Assembly (NCBI GenBank): GCA_018648325.1
Contig: JABGRK010000017.1
Location: 186,001-250,000 of the forward strand
Reading direction: 5' to 3'
DNA: 64,000 bases
DNA from: Chloroflexota bacterium
GTDB taxonomy: Bacteria > Chloroflexota > Dehalococcoidia > JABGRK01
Shown here: positions 60,366-64,000 of the stretch, one piece after another
Position numbering within the stretch: position 1 is the first letter of the stretch
How the letters are laid out: every line of letters starts with the position of its first letter
Made by a program: the position numbers and the translations under genes
Notes under the pieces: generated by a model
What the model was told of the DNA's origin: nothing
The model's database searches: none
Seen by the model: the letters and a program-made list of their open reading frames with translations, nothing else

Positions 60366-60527
60366 TTATTTTCCACATTTGTCGGCTGCATTTCCTTGAG
60401 AGTGGTACTCCTTGATATGTGCCTGGACTTTTGCATTTAACTGGCTCTCGTTATCATCAGCGTATTGCCAGTCGCAATTGAATCCTTCATCTCTGCAATC
60501 GTACGTAAACTTTTTGCCTTCTGCCAT
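60366..60527 (-). CDS. DUF1059-like small protein (53 aa, paralog)
   Basis: Hand translation MAEGKKFTYDCRDEGFNCDWQYADDNESQLNAKVQAHIKEYHSQGNAADKCGK*; AGGAGG upstream; not in ORF track. Confidence 0.78.
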   Translation of the reverse strand: MAEGKKFTYDCRDEGFNCDWQYADDNESQLNAKVQAHIKEYHSQGNAADKCGK

Positions 60528-60586
60528 AATGCTATCCTCCTAATGAAATAGATGTCTTAATATATAAAAACCGGGAAAAGGTGTAT

Positions 60587-60600
60587 GTGATTTATATCAC
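60587..60600. promoter_or_regulatory. CRP/FNR-family type operator
   Basis: GTGAT-TTAT-ATCAC perfect palindrome in divergent intergenic region. Confidence 0.55.
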
Positions 60601-60627
60601 TTTGCCGCACATCAGATTGAAAAAGCA

Positions 60628-60656
60628 TTGACCTCATATGTTGTAGCTCATACAAT
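60628..60656 (+). promoter_or_regulatory. sigma70-type promoter ending 6 nt before an ATG
   Basis: TTGACC-N17-TACAAT. Confidence 0.6.
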
Positions 60657-60662
60657 ACAGCT

Positions 60663-60785
60663 ATGAGTCAGCTTATAGAACTACCTCATCTATCTTGCAC
60701 GAGATGCGCTCATATCTGGATACCCCGAATACAGCGATTACCCAAACAATGCCCCAATTGCCGCTCCCCATATTGGATAAACTGA
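60663..60785 (+). CDS. 40-aa zinc-ribbon mini-protein
   Basis: Hand translation MSQLIELPHLSCTRCAHIWIPRIQRLPKQCPNCRSPYWIN*; not in ORF track. Confidence 0.7.
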   Translation: MSQLIELPHLSCTRCAHIWIPRIQRLPKQCPNCRSPYWIN

Positions 60786-60804
60786 AGTGGAAGGGAATTA
60801 AGAC

Positions 60805-61131
60805 ATGACGGACATGGAGAAAAATGAAACTGTAAATCCTGTTGCAGCATTTAAGATGCACCTGAAAGTGCACTTATCCTCCGGCGGAACTAATGACCAT
60901 ATTGTTGATGTGCCAACAGAAAGAGAGGTAGGCAAGGCTACCGTTATACACTATTTCAATCTAATAAAAAAAGTAGTGAATGGTAAAGGGAAGCAATTCT
61001 ATTTACCAAATCCAAACATTTTTTATAACCCAACTTATATAGTTTTTATCCAGGTAGAACTAATAGGGCCGGATGAATGGCAGGAACTTATCGATCAATC
61101 ATTGAAAGGGCCTGTAGGATTTAGACACTAG
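60805..61131 (+). CDS. hypothetical protein
   Basis: 108 aa ORF downstream of zinc-ribbon gene. Confidence 0.5.
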   Translation: MTDMEKNETVNPVAAFKMHLKVHLSSGGTNDHIVDVPTEREVGKATVIHYFNLIKKVVNGKGKQFYLPNPNIFYNPTYIVFIQVELIGPDEWQELIDQSLKGPVGFRH

Positions 61132-61458
61132 AATAGTGTATAGCTTGGTGGATGTTAGTCTCAGCTGGTTCTTATCTACTCATTTTAGACTGTTTAATAG
61201 TACTGACAACTTTAGCCCTGAGAAAAGCAATTGTCAAACTCCCCCAAATTTCTCTGTAGTATACGCTCTTGCGATGAGTGGCGCAAACTAAAAAGTATTC
61301 GAAAATGAAGGGTAACCGTGGAGCTAAAGTATCAACACCTAGCACTTTTAGGTGATTTTTGTATTGCCAACCTAGTCGTTGCTAGTATAATGTTGTAGAA
61401 ATAGCAATATTAGTAACATCATTTAATAAATAAACAAATATTAGGGGCAGGTCAGTCA

Positions 61459-61878
61459 ATGGAAGGCAAGGAACTTGGTAAAATACGCAGCTTTTTGGGT
61501 AAGACTCAGGCCCAATTAGCGCAATTATTAGGGGTTTCTTCCAAAGCTGTGCAGAGTTATGAACAGGGGTGGAGGACAGTTCCACCTATGATTGAACGGC
61601 AAATGCTGCTATTTCTGGAAACTAAGAGGTTATCTGGTACAAATGTACAACCCTGTTGGGAGATTAAAAATTGTTCGGATGAATGGAAAGCCCCTTGTAT
61701 TGTTTGGAAGTTAAAAATCAGGCGTTTTTGCTGGTTTATGATCGGCACGTATTGCCAGGGCCAACTGCAGAAGATCTGGGGCAATAAGATAAAAATATGT
61801 CGTGATTGTGAAGTATATAAATTGGTATTTTCGGTTGACCCAACATTAAGCTCTGATTCTACAGATTATAGAATTTAG
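61459..61878 (+). CDS. HTH (XRE-like) protein with two-CW-type cysteine domain
   Basis: GKIRSFLGKTQAQLAQLLGVSSKAVQSYEQG; CWEIKNCSDEWKAPC...CWFMIGTYCQG...KICRDCEVYK. Confidence 0.75.
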   Translation: MEGKELGKIRSFLGKTQAQLAQLLGVSSKAVQSYEQGWRTVPPMIERQMLLFLETKRLSGTNVQPCWEIKNCSDEWKAPCIVWKLKIRRFCWFMIGTYCQGQLQKIWGNKIKICRDCEVYKLVFSVDPTLSSDSTDYRI

Positions 61879-61887
61879 CACTTTCTT

Positions 61888-62673
61888 CTAATTGCTTTTT
61901 AGCTGCTCGTATAGCAGGTCGGAAAGCTTTTGCACTGTGTCTGCGTGGTTGGTGGCGGTGGTAAGGTTGGGGTTGAGCGTGGTTATTGAGACCATGTTTT
62001 GATTGATAGCCCACATATCGGTGCCCTCTGTCAGGTCCCAGTCAGCCTGCGGTCGTGTTATCCAGAAGTAGTTGCTTTTACCAATAAGGTTGTCCTCACG
62101 CACACTTTCGATGTAGCTAAGCTCGCCCAGTCGTGTGGGTTTGACGCCTTTTATATCCTTTGTGAGAATGTTTGGCAGGTTGACGTTAAGGAATATGTCG
62201 GCAGGTAGTTTACCGGTGGCGAACTGGTTGGCAAGTATTGCAGCGGTTTTTGTAGAGGCTTCAAAGTGGTTGTTTTCCAGCCCTTCGACTGATATCGCGA
62301 TGGCAGGTATGCCCCTGATAAAACCGTTGCGGGCGGCTGAGACCGTGCCTGAAAGAAGTACGTCGTAACCGAGGTTGAGACCTGTGTTTATGCCGGAGAC
62401 AACCAGATCGACTTTGTCCTTGATAATCCATTCCAGCGCCAGAATGACGGCATCGGCTGGTGTGCCTTCAACCGAGTAGGTTGGGACGTCTTTGACCAGC
62501 GGAGCAGCTTCGTGCAGCTTGACCGGTAGTCTTACCGTCATCGATGTGCCCACAGCGCTTTGCTCGCGGTCGGGCGCTACAACGATAACGTCACCAACTT
62601 CCTTGAGTTGCTTAACAAGCACTTTCAGTCCTTTGGCATTTACGCCGTCGTCGTTTGAAACAAGTATTTTCAA
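61888..62673 (-). CDS. surE: 5'/3'-nucleotidase SurE
   Basis: LKILVSNDDGVNAKGLKVLVKQL...APDREQSAVGTSMT...VSGINTGLNLGYDVLLSGTVSAA; TTG start at 62673 preferred. Confidence 0.94.
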   Translation of the reverse strand: MKILVSNDDGVNAKGLKVLVKQLKEVGDVIVVAPDREQSAVGTSMTVRLPVKLHEAAPLVKDVPTYSVEGTPADAVILALEWIIKDKVDLVVSGINTGLNLGYDVLLSGTVSAARNGFIRGIPAIAISVEGLENNHFEASTKTAAILANQFATGKLPADIFLNVNLPNILTKDIKGVKPTRLGELSYIESVREDNLIGKSNYFWITRPQADWDLTEGTDMWAINQNMVSITTLNPNLTTATNHADTVQKLSDLLYEQLKSN

Positions 62674-62708
62674 AGTTATCTCCCTACGCTGCAAAAGTTT
62701 AGCATATA

Positions 62709-62737
62709 AAAACAGGGGCGACAATCGCCCCTGTTTT
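62709..62737 (-). terminator. Rho-independent terminator downstream of panC
   Basis: AAAACAGGGGCGA-CAA-TCGCCCCTGTTTT, perfect 13-bp stem. Confidence 0.85.
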
Positions 62738-62762
62738 GGTATTTCGTATATGCCGTTACTTT

Positions 62763-63596
62763 TTAGCCGATGGTTCTGTTATCTATAAGACGTGTGTTGC
62801 CGATTCTTACCGCCATGGATATCAGCGCGGACCTGTCCATATAGGTAAGCTCTTCCAGTGTGTCTGCATCGGCGATGCTGATGTAGTCGATTTTGGCAAG
62901 AGGTTCTTGGTTTATGATGCCGGTTATTTTGACGCGGATTCTGGCAACATCCTGCTCGCCCCGCATGTACATTTCTTCGGCGGTGCTCAGCGCCTTGTAC
63001 AGCACCAGCGCTGCCTCACGCTCCTCTTTGCTCAGGTAGTTGTTGCGGCTGCTCATGGCAAGGCCGCGTCTGCTGCGCACAGTGGCAACCGGCATTATCT
63101 TAACGTGCATATCAAGATCGGCAACCATCTTCTGGATGACGCGTAACTGCTGTGCATCCTTTTGCCCGAAGTAGGCTTTGTGGGGCAGTACTATATTAAA
63201 CAACTTGTTTACGATGGTGGTAACGCCTTTGAAGTGACCGGGGCGTTTTTCACCCTCAAGTTTGGATGTAATGCCAAACGTTTCCACCCACGTGTTATAA
63301 CCGTCAGGATACATGTCATCCGGTGTAGGCATGAATACGAAATCCACACCTTCTTTTTCCAGCATTTCCAGGTCCCGCTCAGTGTCGCGCGGGTAGGTGG
63401 CGAAGTCTTCGCCGGGGCCGAACTGCGTAGGATTGACGAAAATGCTGACCACTGCGACATCGTTATCGCGCTTTGCGCGGCGGACCAGCGTTAGATGCCC
63501 TCTGTGCAAGTAACCCATAGTCGGAACAAAGCCCACCGTACAGGCGAGCTTTTTGCGTTCCTGCTTCATTTCTTCAATGCTGTTAATAACCTGCAT
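62763..63596 (-). CDS. panC: pantoate--beta-alanine ligase
   Basis: VGFVPTMGYLHRGHLTLVRRAKRDNDVAVVSIFVNPTQFGPGEDFATYPRD. Confidence 0.97.
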   Translation of the reverse strand: MQVINSIEEMKQERKKLACTVGFVPTMGYLHRGHLTLVRRAKRDNDVAVVSIFVNPTQFGPGEDFATYPRDTERDLEMLEKEGVDFVFMPTPDDMYPDGYNTWVETFGITSKLEGEKRPGHFKGVTTIVNKLFNIVLPHKAYFGQKDAQQLRVIQKMVADLDMHVKIMPVATVRSRRGLAMSSRNNYLSKEEREAALVLYKALSTAEEMYMRGEQDVARIRVKITGIINQEPLAKIDYISIADADTLEELTYMDRSALISMAVRIGNTRLIDNRTIG

Positions 63597-63602
63597 ACTT
63601 TT

Positions 63603-64000
63603 TTATAAATCCTTGAGGATGCTTTCATCCATGGCGATGCTCTGTTTGTCTGTGGGGAATGTACCTGCTGTGACTTCGGCTATGTACTCGGCGGCGGCGG
63701 TTTTGATAGTTTTGCCTATTTGAGCATATTGCTTGGCATGTTTGGGAACGAACTCGGTATATATGCCCAGCAGGTCACTTATTACCTGCACTTGCCCATC
63801 GCAGCCTGCGCCTGCGCCGATGCCGATGGTGGGTATGCTTATCTTTTCGCTTATCTTTTTGGAAAGAGGTGCGGGCACGGTTTCCAGAACGATGGCATAT
63901 GCTCCGGCCTGCTCCAGTGCCACTGCGTCTTTTATCAGTTTGACGGCGGTATCAGGGGTTTTCCCCACTGCCTTGTATCCACCAAGCTGGTTTATTGATT
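63603..64000 (-). CDS. panB: 3-methyl-2-oxobutanoate hydroxymethyltransferase, truncated by window edge
   Basis: ...SINQLGGYKAVGKTPDTAVKLIKDAVALEQAGAYAIVLETVPAPLSKKISEKISIPTIGIGAGAGCDGQVQVISDLLG; frame open to window end. Confidence 0.95.
   Translation of the reverse strand, partial: SINQLGGYKAVGKTPDTAVKLIKDAVALEQAGAYAIVLETVPAPLSKKISEKISIPTIGIGAGAGCDGQVQVISDLLGIYTEFVPKHAKQYAQIGKTIKTAAAEYIAEVTAGTFPTDKQSIAMDESILKDL

Noticed and set aside
61270-61350. Second GEMM/c-di-GMP riboswitch before 61459
   Set aside because: Has GGCGCAAAC and GAAA fragments but lacks the ordered GGGCAAACC, GACGCAAAGC and GGCCTAA blocks and the paired stems; kept only as an unclassified leader candidate

Overview
The 64 kb window is gene-dense chromosomal DNA from an anaerobic bacterium. 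Gene content is compatible with Dehalococcoidia/Chloroflexota, but that placement is inference only. I see no rRNA, tRNA, CRISPR array, transposase or prophage. Housekeeping and biosynthetic genes: riboflavin (ribH/ribBA/ribE), PLP (pdxST), folate (folP/folK/PTPS), pantothenate (panC/panB), secA, prs, plsY-like, tmk, nadK, surE, rsgA, dinB, lysC. There is also a partial TCA block (LeuCD-type hydro-lyase, Icd, Mdh, fumarase alpha/beta). Accessory content of most interest: (i) a c-di-GMP-I (GEMM) riboswitch with terminator upstream of a response regulator and a GGDEF response regulator; (ii) an orphan bamA-type ring-opening hydrolase (marker of anaerobic aromatic degradation) with its own promoter and operator-like palindrome; (iii) a MarR-controlled operon with a loop-altered malate dehydrogenase paralog, a tungsten AOR, a flavoprotein, a VOC protein and a LarA-like racemase; (iv) a folP-folK-PTPS cluster whose PTPS carries a CExxHGH motif, suggesting a FolB bypass; (v) an AT-rich TIR-like gene with an unassigned C-terminal domain; (vi) a cluster of tiny metal-binding proteins (two DUF1059-like, a desulforedoxin-like and two zinc ribbons, three of them absent from the ORF track) around a CRP/FNR-type palindrome; (vii) a LexA-type box inside a 40-bp palindrome upstream of dinB. 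All assignments come from reading the sequence and from memory of families; no searches were run.
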